From Deltaproteobacteria bacterium (lineage in GTDB: Bacteria > Desulfobacterota > Binatia > Binatales > Binataceae): DNA of 54,013 bases. Positions 7,948 through 16,226 of the stretch are shown one piece after another. The stretch is from NCBI GenBank assembly GCA_021794015.1, contig JAJYRQ010000026.1:1-54013 (forward strand), in the 5' to 3' direction. The number at the start of each line of letters is the position of its first letter. Within the stretch, counting starts at the first letter, position 1. Both the position numbers and the translations under genes were made by a program. The notes beneath the pieces were generated by a model, which saw nothing but the letters and a program-made list of their open reading frames with translations, searched no databases and was not told the origin of the DNA.

Positions 7948-10527
7948 TCAGGAGCCGTGAAGCTGCTCCTTAAGGCGCGCCAGCAGGTTAAGTGCTTCCA
8001 GCGGCGTAAGCGCTTCGGGATCGACCGCCTTGAGTTCGGCGATCACGCGGCTTTGCGCCGACTCGAAGAGCGTCGGCTGCATCGCGTGTGCGGGTTCGGC
8101 CTGTGCGCTTTCCTGCAGCAGCCCGGCCACCCCGGCGCCGGCCAGTTCTCCCTGCTCCAGCCGGGCCAGGATTTCCCGGGCCCGGGCCACCACGGCCGCA
8201 GGCAGCCCGGCCAGCCGAGCCACTTCGATCCCGTAGCTGCGGCTTGCCGGCTGCTCGACGACGCGGCGCAGGAAGATCACCTCGCCGTTCCATTCGCGCA
8301 CCGCCATGCTGAGATTTTTGACCCGCGGCCGGGTTTGCGCCAGGGCGACCAGTTCGTGAAAGTGCGTGGCGAACAGGACCTTGGCGCGGGAGCGCTCGTG
8401 CAGATGTTCGGCCACCGACCAGGCAATCGCCAGCCCGTCGTAAGTGCTGGTGCCCCGGCCAACCTCGTCGAGCAAAATCAAAGAGCGCTCCTCCAGCCCG
8501 GCAAGCAGCCGCGCCGTCTCGCGCATCTCGACCATGAAGGTCGATTCGCCGCGCCTCAGATCGTCGCGCGCCCCGATCCGCGTCAGCACCCGGTCGCAAA
8601 GTCCGAGTTCGGCCTCGGTGGCCGGCACGAAGCTGCCCATCTGGGCCATGACGACGATGAGGGCGAGCTGGCGCAGGTAGGTCGATTTGCCCGCCATGTT
8701 GGGGCCGGTGATAAGCAGCAACTGGCGCCGGTCGGGATCGACCTCGACATCGTTGGGCACGAACTCTCCCTGGCGCATCGTGGCCTCGAGCACGGGATGC
8801 CGGCCGTCGCGTATCCTAAGCGAGAGGCCGTGGTTCATCGCGGGGCGTACGTAGCCGCGCCGGCGCGCAGCCCTGGCGAGCGCCAAGAGCGCGTCGAGCT
8901 CGCCGGCCGCGCGGGCGGTGGCCAGAATCGTTGGCGCGCGGCTGGCGAGCTTGCGCACAAGCTGGCTGAACAGCCGCGCCTCGAGTTCCTTGAGCCCGGC
9001 CTCGGCGCTCAGTATCCGATGCTCGAGTTCCTTGAGCTCGGCGGTGGTGAAGCGTTCCGCTCCGACCAGCGTCTGCTTGCGCTCGTAGCGCTCGGGGACC
9101 CGCGCGAGATGGGGCTTGGTCACCTCGAGGTAGAAGCCGAAGACCTGGTTGTAGCGCACTTTGAGCGACGGGATGGCGGTGCGCTCCCGTTCGCGCGCTT
9201 CCAGTTCCGCGATCACACCGCGCGCGTCGGCGGCCAGCCGGCGCATCTCGTCGACCTGCGGCGCGAAGCCGGGACGGATGACGCCGGTCTCGCGCGGATG
9301 GGCGGCAGGCTCGGCGGCAACCGTCGCCGCGACGGCCGCCGCAAGCTCGGGCAGGGGGTCGAGTCTCTCCCGGATTTCGGCCAGGAGCGGACTGCGGCGC
9401 GGCCTGAGCTGCTCGGCAAGCCGGGCCACGTCTGCCAGCGCCTGGGCCAGCCCAAGGCAGTCGCGCGGGGTCGCTCGCATGCTGCCGACCCGGCCGCCAA
9501 GCCGCTCCAAGTCGCCCATCGCCGAGAGCGGCTCGCCGATTGGACCAAAAGGGTCGGCCTCGAACAGCTCTTCGACCGCGTCGTGGCGGCGGCGGATCGC
9601 CTCCAGATCGGTGAGCGGATAGAGAATCCAGTGCGCCAGCGTGCGCGAGCCCATCGCGGTGGCCGTCTCGTCGAGCAGCCCGAGCAGCGAGCCCTTGCGC
9701 TCGCCGTCGCCGGTGGCGACCAGTTCCAGATGGTCGCAGGTGGTCCGGTCTAGGAAGAGATAATCGGCCACTTGGTACGAACGTGGCGGCAGGATATGGT
9801 CCAGCTCGGGCCCGAAGGTTTGCTCTGCGTAAGCGAGCGCGGCGGCGCAGGCCAGCCGGGCCGGCTCCGCCAGCGTGGCAGCCTCGGCCGCGAAGCGGGG
9901 CGAGAGCGTCTTTTCGGGCTGTGCGCTGTCGAACAGCGCGCCGTCGACCGTCGTTACGGTCGCCTGACAGCCGGCGGCCAGACGAATTAGCTCGCGCGCG
10001 CCGGCGGCAACCAACACCTCGCGCGGCGCCAGCCGAAAGAGTTCTTCCCGCAGCGCTTCGCCGGTGCGCACGGCGGCGCAGATGAATTCGCCGGTCGAAA
10101 CGTCGAGCGCCGCCAAGGCGAAGCCTTCGGGCGTGCGCGCCAGCGCGGCCAAAAAGCTCTTGCGCGCCGCCTCGAGCACGCTCTCCTCGGTCACCGTGCC
10201 GGGAGTAATGATGCGGACGATCTGGCGCGGGAGAAGCTTTTGCCCTTTGCCGTCGGCGGTCGCCTGTTCGCAGATTGCCACCTTGCGGCCCGCCTTGAGG
10301 AGCTTTGCGATGTAAGCCTCGGCAGCGTGGTAAGGCACGCCGCAAAGCGGCACGCCGCCGTCCTTCGAACGCGAGGTGAGTTGGATGTCGAGCAGGCGCG
10401 AGCCGAGCTCGGCATCCTCGAAGAACATCTCGTAGAAATCGCCCAGGCGAAAGAATAGCAGCGCGTCAGGCACCTTCTGCTTGACGCTCAGGTACTGCCT
10501 GATAAGCGGAGTCTCTTTGAGCGCCAC
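7948..10527 (-). CDS. mutS: DNA mismatch repair protein MutS
   Basis: The mismatch-recognition ATPase. The N-terminal mismatch-binding loop (GDFYEMFFEDA) carries the conserved Phe and Glu. The C-terminal ABC-type ATPase has the P-loop GPNMAGKSTYLRQ, the Walker B/signature DEVGRGTSTYDGLAI and the conserved FATHFHEL. The GTG at 10527 puts about six residues ahead of the conserved LIRQYL, as in family members. A longer frame from an ATG at 10626 adds 33 residues with no family resemblance, and a TTG lies at 10539, so the start is uncertain. No mutL is nearby. It is divergent from the acyl-CoA synthetase gene. Confidence 0.95.
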   Translation of the reverse strand: MALKETPLIRQYLSVKQKVPDALLFFRLGDFYEMFFEDAELGSRLLDIQLTSRSKDGGVPLCGVPYHAAEAYIAKLLKAGRKVAICEQATADGKGQKLLPRQIVRIITPGTVTEESVLEAARKSFLAALARTPEGFALAALDVSTGEFICAAVRTGEALREELFRLAPREVLVAAGARELIRLAAGCQATVTTVDGALFDSAQPEKTLSPRFAAEAATLAEPARLACAAALAYAEQTFGPELDHILPPRSYQVADYLFLDRTTCDHLELVATGDGERKGSLLGLLDETATAMGSRTLAHWILYPLTDLEAIRRRHDAVEELFEADPFGPIGEPLSAMGDLERLGGRVGSMRATPRDCLGLAQALADVARLAEQLRPRRSPLLAEIRERLDPLPELAAAVAATVAAEPAAHPRETGVIRPGFAPQVDEMRRLAADARGVIAELEARERERTAIPSLKVRYNQVFGFYLEVTKPHLARVPERYERKQTLVGAERFTTAELKELEHRILSAEAGLKELEARLFSQLVRKLASRAPTILATARAAGELDALLALARAARRRGYVRPAMNHGLSLRIRDGRHPVLEATMRQGEFVPNDVEVDPDRRQLLLITGPNMAGKSTYLRQLALIVVMAQMGSFVPATEAELGLCDRVLTRIGARDDLRRGESTFMVEMRETARLLAGLEERSLILLDEVGRGTSTYDGLAIAWSVAEHLHERSRAKVLFATHFHELVALAQTRPRVKNLSMAVREWNGEVIFLRRVVEQPASRSYGIEVARLAGLPAAVVARAREILARLEQGELAGAGVAGLLQESAQAEPAHAMQPTLFESAQSRVIAELKAVDPEALTPLEALNLLARLKEQLHGS

Positions 10528-10888
10528 GGTTGCAACCAAGCATAGCCGGGCAGTTAGCCGGGTAAAACAGGGCCAGCGGCAAGCCAAGCTGGCCGCGGCC
10601 GGCGCCGCGCCGCGCCGGTCTGGCATGCTCCTTTATTCCCAGGCTGACTCGAGCCTTGGCCTGGGCCGCGGGCAGCGCTGTGTTTATGGCCGGACATCCT
10701 TTGTGTCGGCAACCTCAAGCTGCGTTGACGCCGCGGCCTGAGCGGCGTTAGCCTTGGCTTGTGCACATCTGCCGGCTGAAGGCGGTGCCCGGCGGCGGGT
10801 ACGCGGCAAGCGCCTTCGGCGGCGCCCAATGACCCGGGGCCGGCCGGGTTTTGTGCCGCCGGCGCGCCGGCAGGTCAAGAGGTGTTCA
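10528..10888. other. Divergent intergenic region between mutS and the acyl-CoA synthetase gene
   Basis: About 360 bases with no convincing gene. It holds a terminator-like hairpin (10832-10852) and a 14-base perfect palindrome GCCGGCGCGCCGGC at 10858-10871, both in the leader of the plus-strand gene. Promoters for both directions should lie here, but no clear sigma-70 pair stands out by eye. Confidence 0.5.
10832..10852 (+). terminator. GC hairpin followed by T-run in the leader of the acyl-CoA synthetase gene
   Basis: ACCCGG and CCGGGT can pair around a six-base loop and are followed directly by TTTT. The hairpin ends 36 bases before the ATG at 10889, so it could act as an attenuator in the 5' leader, or it could be a relic terminator of an upstream transcript. 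The stem is short and the T-run is only four bases, so the call is tentative. Confidence 0.3.
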
Positions 10889-13024
10889 ATGCGCGAGTAC
10901 AACCATGACGCTATCCGTGCGACCCTTGAACGGGCAAGGGCCGGCGACCGCGCCCTTCTCGGCCTCGAAGAAGCCGACGAGCTGGCGCGCGCGGCCGGCA
11001 TAGCCGTGCCGCGGTCGGCTTTGGCCGCTTCGGCGACCGAGGCGTCGGGCTTGGCTGCTGGCATGGGCTTTCCGGTGGCTTTGAAGGTTTCCTCGCCCGA
11101 CATTGCGCACAAGACCGAGGCCGGCGCGGTTATCGTGAATCTCGCCAGCGCTGCCGAGGTCGAGCAGGCGTTCCGCAAGCTGCTGGCCAACGCAAAAAGC
11201 TACAAGGCCGACGCCCGGATCGACGGCGTGCTGGTCCAGCGGATGGCGCCGGCGGGCAAGGAGCTGATCGTCGGGGCGCTGACCGATCCGAGCTTCGGCA
11301 AAGTCGTTGCTTTCGGCTTGGGCGGCGTGCTGGTCGAGGCGCTTGCCGACGTGACTTTTCGTCTGACGCCGGTGGACGCCGGTGAGGCGGCAAGGATGCT
11401 TCGCAGCGTGCGGGGCAGCGCGCTGCTGGATTCGATGCGCGGCGGAGGACCGGTCAACCGGGAAGCGTTGGCCTCGCTCATCACGACGGTCTCGCACCTG
11501 GTGGAGGATTTTCCGGAGATCGCGGAGGTCGACCTCAACCCGGTATTCGCGACGCCGGAGGGCGTCCAAGCCGCCGACGTGCGAATCCTGCTGGACTTCA
11601 GTCCGCCAGTGGCGCGCTACCGGCCCTCGCAGCAGGAAATTCTTAGCGCGATGAACCGTATCATGCGGCCGCGTTCGCTGGCGGTCATCGGCGCTTCCGC
11701 CGAAGAAGGCAAAATCGGCAACTCGGTGGTGAAAAATCTGATCGGCGGCGGCTTTCGCGGCGCCATCTATCCGATCCACCCGACGCTCTCCGAGGTGCTG
11801 GGCAGAAAAGCCTTGCGCAGCGTCAAGGAGGTGAAGGGCGAGCTTGACCTTGCGATCTTCACGGTGCCGGCGCGCCTGGTTCCCCCGCTGCTGGTCGAAT
11901 GCGGCGAGAAGGGCGTTGCCGGCGCGGTGCTGATTCCCTCGGGTTTTGCCGAGACCGGCAACGTGGCGTTGCAGCGCGAGGCGGTTGAGGTGGCGCGCCG
12001 CTACAACCTGCGTCTTTTAGGGCCGAACATTTACGGCTTTTACTACACGCCGGAAAATCTCTGCGCAACGTTTTGCACCCCGTACGACGTCAAAGGCAAG
12101 GTCGCCTTGTCCTCGCAAAGCGGCGGGGTGGGAATGGCGATTCTCGGCTTCAGCCGTTCCACCAAGACGGGAGTCTCCGCGATCGTCGGCCTGGGCAACA
12201 AGGCCGACGTCGACGAGGACGACCTGCTTACCTTTTTCGAAGACGATCCGAACACCGACGTGGTGGCGATGCATCTCGAGGACCTCAAGGACGGCCGCGC
12301 CTTTGCCGAGGTGGCCCGGCGCGTCTCGCGCAAGAAGCCGGTGGTGGTGCTCAAGGCCGGGCGTACCGGCGCCGGCGCCCGCGCCGCGCGCTCGCACACC
12401 GCGGCGCTGGCCGGCAACGACCGGGTCTACGACGACGTGCTGCGCCAGTGCGGCGTGGTGCGCGCCTACTCGCTCAACGACCTGCTGGAGTTCGCGCGCT
12501 GTCTGCCGCTTTTGCCGGCGCCCAAGGGAGAAAATGTGCTTATCATCACCGGCGCCGGCGGCTCCGGCGTGCTTTTGGCTGACGCCTGCGTGGAGAACGG
12601 GCTGCAACTGATGGCGATGCCGTCCGATCTGGACCAGGCCTTTCGCAAGCTCATCCCGCCGTTCGGGGCGGCCGGCAACCCGGTTGACATCACCGGCGGT
12701 GAGCCGCCCGCGACGTACCGCAATGCGATACGGCTTGGCTTGGAGGACCCGCGGGTGCACGCCCTGGTGCTGGGCTACTGGCACACGATAATCACGCCCC
12801 CGATGGTTTTTGCGCGGCTGGCGGGCGAGGTTATCGAGGAGTACCGGAAAAAAGGCGTCAACAAGCCGGTGGTGGCCTCGCTGGTCGGCGACATCGAGGT
12901 CGAACAGGCTTGCGCCTGGCTCTTCGACCGAGGCGTCCCGAGCTACCCGTACACGACCGAGAAGCCCGTTGCCGTGCTGGGCGCCAAGTACCGCTGGGCG
13001 CGCGCCGCCGCCCTCATCTATTGA
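10889..13024 (+). CDS. NDP-forming acyl-CoA (acetate-CoA ligase type) synthetase, permuted domain order
   Basis: Interconverts acyl-CoA and acid plus ATP through a phosphohistidine intermediate, as ADP-forming acetyl-CoA synthetases do. The start ATG at 10889 has AAGAGGTG five bases upstream. The 711 residues begin with an ATP-grasp (beta) domain (about 10-235: FPVALKVSSPDIAHKTEAG, DGVLVQRM). A CoA-binding Rossmann domain follows (about 255-380: SLAVIGASAEEGKIGNSV), then succinyl-CoA-ligase-like flavodoxin domains. The SHTAALAGND motif near residue 502 holds the expected phospho-acceptor His. The usual fused order is CoA-binding, ligase, then ATP-grasp; here ATP-grasp comes first. Substrate is not deducible: acetate, propionate and aryl or branched acids are all possible. 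No acetyltransferase domain (Pat type) is present. Confidence 0.85.
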   Translation: MREYNHDAIRATLERARAGDRALLGLEEADELARAAGIAVPRSALAASATEASGLAAGMGFPVALKVSSPDIAHKTEAGAVIVNLASAAEVEQAFRKLLANAKSYKADARIDGVLVQRMAPAGKELIVGALTDPSFGKVVAFGLGGVLVEALADVTFRLTPVDAGEAARMLRSVRGSALLDSMRGGGPVNREALASLITTVSHLVEDFPEIAEVDLNPVFATPEGVQAADVRILLDFSPPVARYRPSQQEILSAMNRIMRPRSLAVIGASAEEGKIGNSVVKNLIGGGFRGAIYPIHPTLSEVLGRKALRSVKEVKGELDLAIFTVPARLVPPLLVECGEKGVAGAVLIPSGFAETGNVALQREAVEVARRYNLRLLGPNIYGFYYTPENLCATFCTPYDVKGKVALSSQSGGVGMAILGFSRSTKTGVSAIVGLGNKADVDEDDLLTFFEDDPNTDVVAMHLEDLKDGRAFAEVARRVSRKKPVVVLKAGRTGAGARAARSHTAALAGNDRVYDDVLRQCGVVRAYSLNDLLEFARCLPLLPAPKGENVLIITGAGGSGVLLADACVENGLQLMAMPSDLDQAFRKLIPPFGAAGNPVDITGGEPPATYRNAIRLGLEDPRVHALVLGYWHTIITPPMVFARLAGEVIEEYRKKGVNKPVVASLVGDIEVEQACAWLFDRGVPSYPYTTEKPVAVLGAKYRWARAAALIY

Positions 13025-13201
13025 CCGCTGCGCAATGTGGCTGCACACGCTCTCCTCCGTTGCCCTCGGTGCTGTCATTCCCGCGCGCGGTGCTGACCGC
13101 ACGGCAGCTTGCCCGACCTGCCTGCCGCGCCTGCAGCGAGATAGCTCCGCGGCCGGGCGGGAAAAAGGCGCGTCAATTCGGGAAAGCGCGGGCCGCCTGC
13201 C

Positions 13202-13621
13202 TCACCAGCCGGAGACGATCCGTTTGAGGTATTCGCAGACCGGCCCCCGCTGGAGCATATCGTGTGCAAACTGGTTCCTGTAGCTGCGCAGGCACCCGTA
13301 GCAGCTCGTGGCCTGGCCACAACCACAGACGTGTCCCACGCGTTTCAGAGCGGCTCGCCAGTACCCTTTCGCCGAAGTATAGACGGCGCAGCTATTAACG
13401 CTCGAGCCGCCGTGAAGGGTGTGGGCGAAAGCATGCAGGACAGGAGTGCGCCGGTGGCGCGTCGGAAGAGCGTGGCAGAACGACTTGCGCCCACGTGATG
13501 AGCCTTGTTTCCCTCCCGCGGATTCGTCTGCGATCGGGGTTGCCGTCCCATTCAGGGGCTCGCCACTCTCATTCGCATCGCGGCAAACGGCATTAGGACA
13601 TCCCTGTTGACCAGTATTCCG
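13202..13621 (-). pseudogene. Remnant of a DUF1998/MZB-type zinc-cluster C-terminus (helicase or DISARM-like protein)
   Basis: Reading the minus strand in one frame down to the TGA at 13202-13204 gives a convincing protein end: VLHAFAHTLHGG, then YWRAALKRVG, then HVCGCGQATSCYGCLRSYRN. The C-x-C-x5-C-x2-C-L-R-x-Y pattern and the preceding His-rich helix resemble the C-terminal cysteine cluster of DUF1998 proteins, found in MrfA-type helicases and DISARM DrmA/DrmB. The frame is open back to a TGA at 13622-13624, but no start codon precedes a recognisable domain and the middle (13460-13620) looks unlike the family. I read it as a truncated leftover of a defence or repair helicase. Function is not expected. 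Confidence 0.5.
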
Positions 13622-13925
13622 TCAGGCCGGCATTCCACGCTTTGCAACCACCCAAGATTCCCGGGCATCGCGTAGGAATTCCAGGGCGCGGCTTGATTGG
13701 TCTCTCCAGTGAGGGATGCGCTCGAGGGTCTCTTGGCGCTCGAGCTCGACGTACCTGCCGTTTACCTTGCTTAGGCTCGATCTTGCTGGCGACCAGCCCT
13801 CCGGTCCGCTCGATGAGGCTACGCGGCCCTTCGAGGGCGATCGGGTCGGGCGGCAGGGCGGCGATCGGTGCCGCCCGGCAGGCAACAGGCGGCCTTGGCG
13901 CCGGCCGGATTCGGTCTGCTGGCAA
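13622..13925 (-). pseudogene. Frameshifted gene remnant, unrecognised family
   Basis: Two overlapping minus-strand frames read like one protein broken by a single-base indel near 13757-13775. The upstream frame gives ALEGPRSLIERTGGLVASK followed by IEPKQGK. The next frame continues with NGRYVELERQETLERI, then RALEFLRDARESW, and stops at 13622. Both pieces have natural amphipathic composition, unlike the surrounding shadow frames. The second piece is in the same frame as the zinc-cluster remnant downstream, separated from it only by the TGA, so both may derive from one gene or from two adjacent ones. I do not recognise the family. The flanking 13025-13201 and 13926-14148 show nothing convincing. 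Confidence 0.35.
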
Positions 13926-14148
13926 GGCGGTCAGTGCTGTCGTCGCGGAGCCGGCGAGGTGCCGATCCGGGCCCCTTTACAGCCCATTTTCCAAAGACAC
14001 CACTGCGTCGCATCCTTTGGCGGTTTAGCGGCAGGCGGCTCACTCGGCCACTATCCCGCCGTCGCCGGTAACGCGATCCTCTGCAGCATGCCGCCAAACG
14101 GCCGCCGGTATCCGGCAGCGGGCTGGCGGTGTAGGGGCGCCGCTGGTG

Positions 14149-14589
14149 CTACGGAGAGGTGATGTACTGGCGAAGCTGGTCCATTTCGAAACGGACCTCG
14201 GCCAGGCGCGACTTCACCACGTCGCCGATACTTATCAGGCCGTCCAGCATCCCGTCGCCTCGGACCACCGGCAAGTGGCGGATACGCTCGCGGGTCATCA
14301 CTTCCATGAGATCGACCAGCTCGTCGTCGGGCGAGCAGGTTTTGACCTCGCGCGTCATAAAGTCAGCGGCCGTCATGGCCAGGGCGGCGCTGCCGTGCTC
14401 GGCGATGCTGCGCGCGATATCGCGCTCGGAAATGATCCCGGCGATGCGATTTGCCTGGTCGGTAACCAGCGCAGCGCCAATTCGGTGACGGGCCAGCACA
14501 TGGGTCACCGCTTCCACGGTCTCGGCCGGTCCCACGGTGATTACATCGTGCCCCTTCTGTTTGAGAATCTCCGACACTTTTGTTCTCAT
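14149..14589 (-). CDS. CBS-domain pair protein
   Basis: A stand-alone Bateman module of 146 residues with two CBS domains (about 1-60 and 75-135: VLARHRIGAALVTDQ, IAGIISERDIARSI, FMTREVKTCSPDDEL, RHLPVVRGDGMLDGLISIGD). Such proteins bind adenosyl ligands (AMP, ATP, SAM or NADH) and act as energy sensors for partner enzymes. The ATG at 14589 is chosen because GGGAGGTG lies six bases upstream and it starts right at the domain. There is no signal peptide or membrane segment. Forty bases upstream is a perfect AT-rich palindrome (14630-14646), a likely operator. It is divergent from the thiolase gene. No partner can be named. Confidence 0.88.
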   Translation of the reverse strand: MRTKVSEILKQKGHDVITVGPAETVEAVTHVLARHRIGAALVTDQANRIAGIISERDIARSIAEHGSAALAMTAADFMTREVKTCSPDDELVDLMEVMTRERIRHLPVVRGDGMLDGLISIGDVVKSRLAEVRFEMDQLRQYITSP

Positions 14590-14629
14590 GGCGACACCTC
14601 CCGGCTTCGCCGCTGTCCCCTGCCTCACA

Positions 14630-14646
14630 CTAATAAGGATTATTAG
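14630..14646. promoter_or_regulatory. Perfect AT-rich palindrome upstream of the CBS gene, candidate operator
   Basis: CTAATAAGGATTATTAG consists of 7-base arms (CTAATAA/TTATTAG) around GGA. It stands out in a GC-rich surrounding and lies 41-57 bases upstream of the CBS start and about 220 upstream of the thiolase start. Size and symmetry fit a dimeric regulator site; the T/A-rich arms could also contribute a -10 element on the minus strand. Confidence 0.45.
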
Positions 14647-14863
14647 CGCCGGACGTAGTCGCTTTGCAAGGGAAAGGAAGGAGTTGCCGGGCTCGGGGTG
14701 AAAGAGGCTGGGAAAGGGCCTCAAATGGCGCCGCGGAGATCGGCTATCCACCGACGCTGACCCAAGGCTATACTCGGGGTGGCGGCGTTTGGTCAAACAT
14801 CAGCGACAAGCAGCGCGGGTTACGGAACTGTCGCCGGTCCGGCACCGCGCGGAGGTGGTTGGA

Positions 14864-16093
14864 ATGGCCGAAGCACTGATTATCGATGCGGTCAGGACGC
14901 CGCGCGGCGAAGGTAAGCGCGGCAAAGGCGCGCTCTCTGAAACGCATCCGCAAGAGCTTCTCGCGCACTGCCTTAACGCGCTCAAGGAGCGGGTCGGATT
15001 CGACGCGGCCGAGGTCGAGGACGTGGTGGTCGGATGCGTTTCCGAGGTGGGCGAGCAGGGCGCATGCATCGCCCGGCTGGCAGTGCTTGCGGCCGGATGG
15101 CCGTTTGAGCCCACCGGCGTCACGCTTAACCGTTTTTGCGGCTCCGGCCAGCAAGCGGTGAACTTCGCGGCGATGGGCGTGATGGCCGGCCAGCAGCACC
15201 TGACCATCGGCGGCGGCGTCGAGAGCATGTCGCGCTGTCCGATGGGCAGCGACGGGGGCGGCCTTGACGGCGGCAATCCGCACCTTGCTCAGATGCATCC
15301 CATGATCCCGCAAGGAATCTCGGCCGACCTGATCGCCACGCTGGAGGGATTCTCGCGCCAAGACTGCGACCAGTTTGCCTACGAAAGCCAGATGAAAGCC
15401 AAGGCGGCCGCGGCCGAGGGCCGCTTCAAGAGAAGCCTGACGCCGGTGCGCGGCGATGACGGCCGCGTCCTGCTTGATCACGACGAGCATCCGCGCCCCC
15501 AGACCACGCTGGAAGGGCTGGCCAAGCTGGAGCCGTCGTTTGCGATCGCCGGCCGCACGCCGATCGTCGGCGACGTGAGCTTTGATGAGATGGCGCTGCG
15601 GCGTTATAAGCAGGCGCGAGAGATTAACCACGTGCACACCGCGGGGAACTCCAGCGGAATCGTCGACGGGGCTGCCGCGGTGCTCATTGCCTCGCCCGAT
15701 TATGCCCGGGCGCACGGCCTTAAGCCGCGCGCCCGTATCCGCGCCACCGCAACTGCCGGTGCCGAGCCGGTGATCATGCTTACCGCGCCCGTGCCTGCCA
15801 CGCTGCGCTGCCTTAAGAAGGCCGGCATGACGGTGGGCGACCTGGACCTTTTCGAGATCAACGAGGCCTTCGCCAGCGTGCCTCTCAAGGTGATGCGTGA
15901 CTGCGGCATCGACCGGGAGCGCGTAAACGTCAACGGCGGGGCAATCGCCCTGGGGCATCCCTTGGGAGCAACCGGCACGATGCTGCTCGGAACGCTGCTT
16001 GACGAGCTTGAGCGGCGCGACCTGACCGCCGGCCTGGTCACCATGTGTATCGGCGGCGGGATGGGCGTGGCAACCATCATCGAGCGTGTCTAG
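14864..16093 (+). CDS. Acetyl-CoA C-acetyltransferase / 3-ketoacyl-CoA thiolase
   Basis: A thiolase that splits or forms beta-ketoacyl-CoA (fatty-acid beta-oxidation or acetoacetyl-CoA synthesis). The nucleophile Cys92 is in [10 protein letters not shown]; the catalytic His is in [15 protein letters not shown] near residue 364 and the second Cys in CIGGGMG near 395; NEAFA is also present. Length is 409 residues, normal for the degradative FadA/AtoB type. The start ATG at 14864 has GGAGG eight bases upstream; an in-frame start at 14789 would add 25 unconserved residues. A FadB-type hydratase/dehydrogenase partner is not in the window, so the exact pathway is open. Confidence 0.92.
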   Translation: MAEALIIDAVRTPRGEGKRGKGALSETHPQELLAHCLNALKERVGFDAAEVEDVVVGCVSEVGEQGACIARLAVLAAGWPFEPTGVTLNRFCGSGQQAVNFAAMGVMAGQQHLTIGGGVESMSRCPMGSDGGGLDGGNPHLAQMHPMIPQGISADLIATLEGFSRQDCDQFAYESQMKAKAAAAEGRFKRSLTPVRGDDGRVLLDHDEHPRPQTTLEGLAKLEPSFAIAGRTPIVGDVSFDEMALRRYKQAREINHVHTAGNSSGIVDGAAAVLIASPDYARAHGLKPRARIRATATAGAEPVIMLTAPVPATLRCLKKAGMTVGDLDLFEINEAFASVPLKVMRDCGIDRERVNVNGGAIALGHPLGATGTMLLGTLLDELERRDLTAGLVTMCIGGGMGVATIIERV

Positions 16094-16177
16094 GCAGCGG
16101 ACGAGCGGCGTCGGTAGCCCCGTACGGCTTCGAGTCAGGTCCGCGCCGGCGTTATACCTGGAAGCCGACGCCGCTTT

Positions 16178-16198
16178 GCTCGCCGGTCTACGGCGAGC
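16178..16198. terminator. Perfect 8-bp hairpin between thiolase and MFS genes
   Basis: GCTCGCCG and CGGCGAGC pair perfectly around GTCTA. No T-run follows on either strand, so it is at best an atypical terminator or a transcript-stabilising hairpin. It lies 85 bases after the thiolase stop and 29 bases before the MFS start. Confidence 0.35.
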
Positions 16199-16226
16199 GT
16201 CGCCCTGCCGAGGCGCGCCGGCCTAG

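Noticed and set aside
7780..9753. A 657-codon plus-strand open frame opposite mutS
   Set aside because: It mirrors mutS codons and has no recognisable domain or ribosome site. It is a shadow of a conserved gene.
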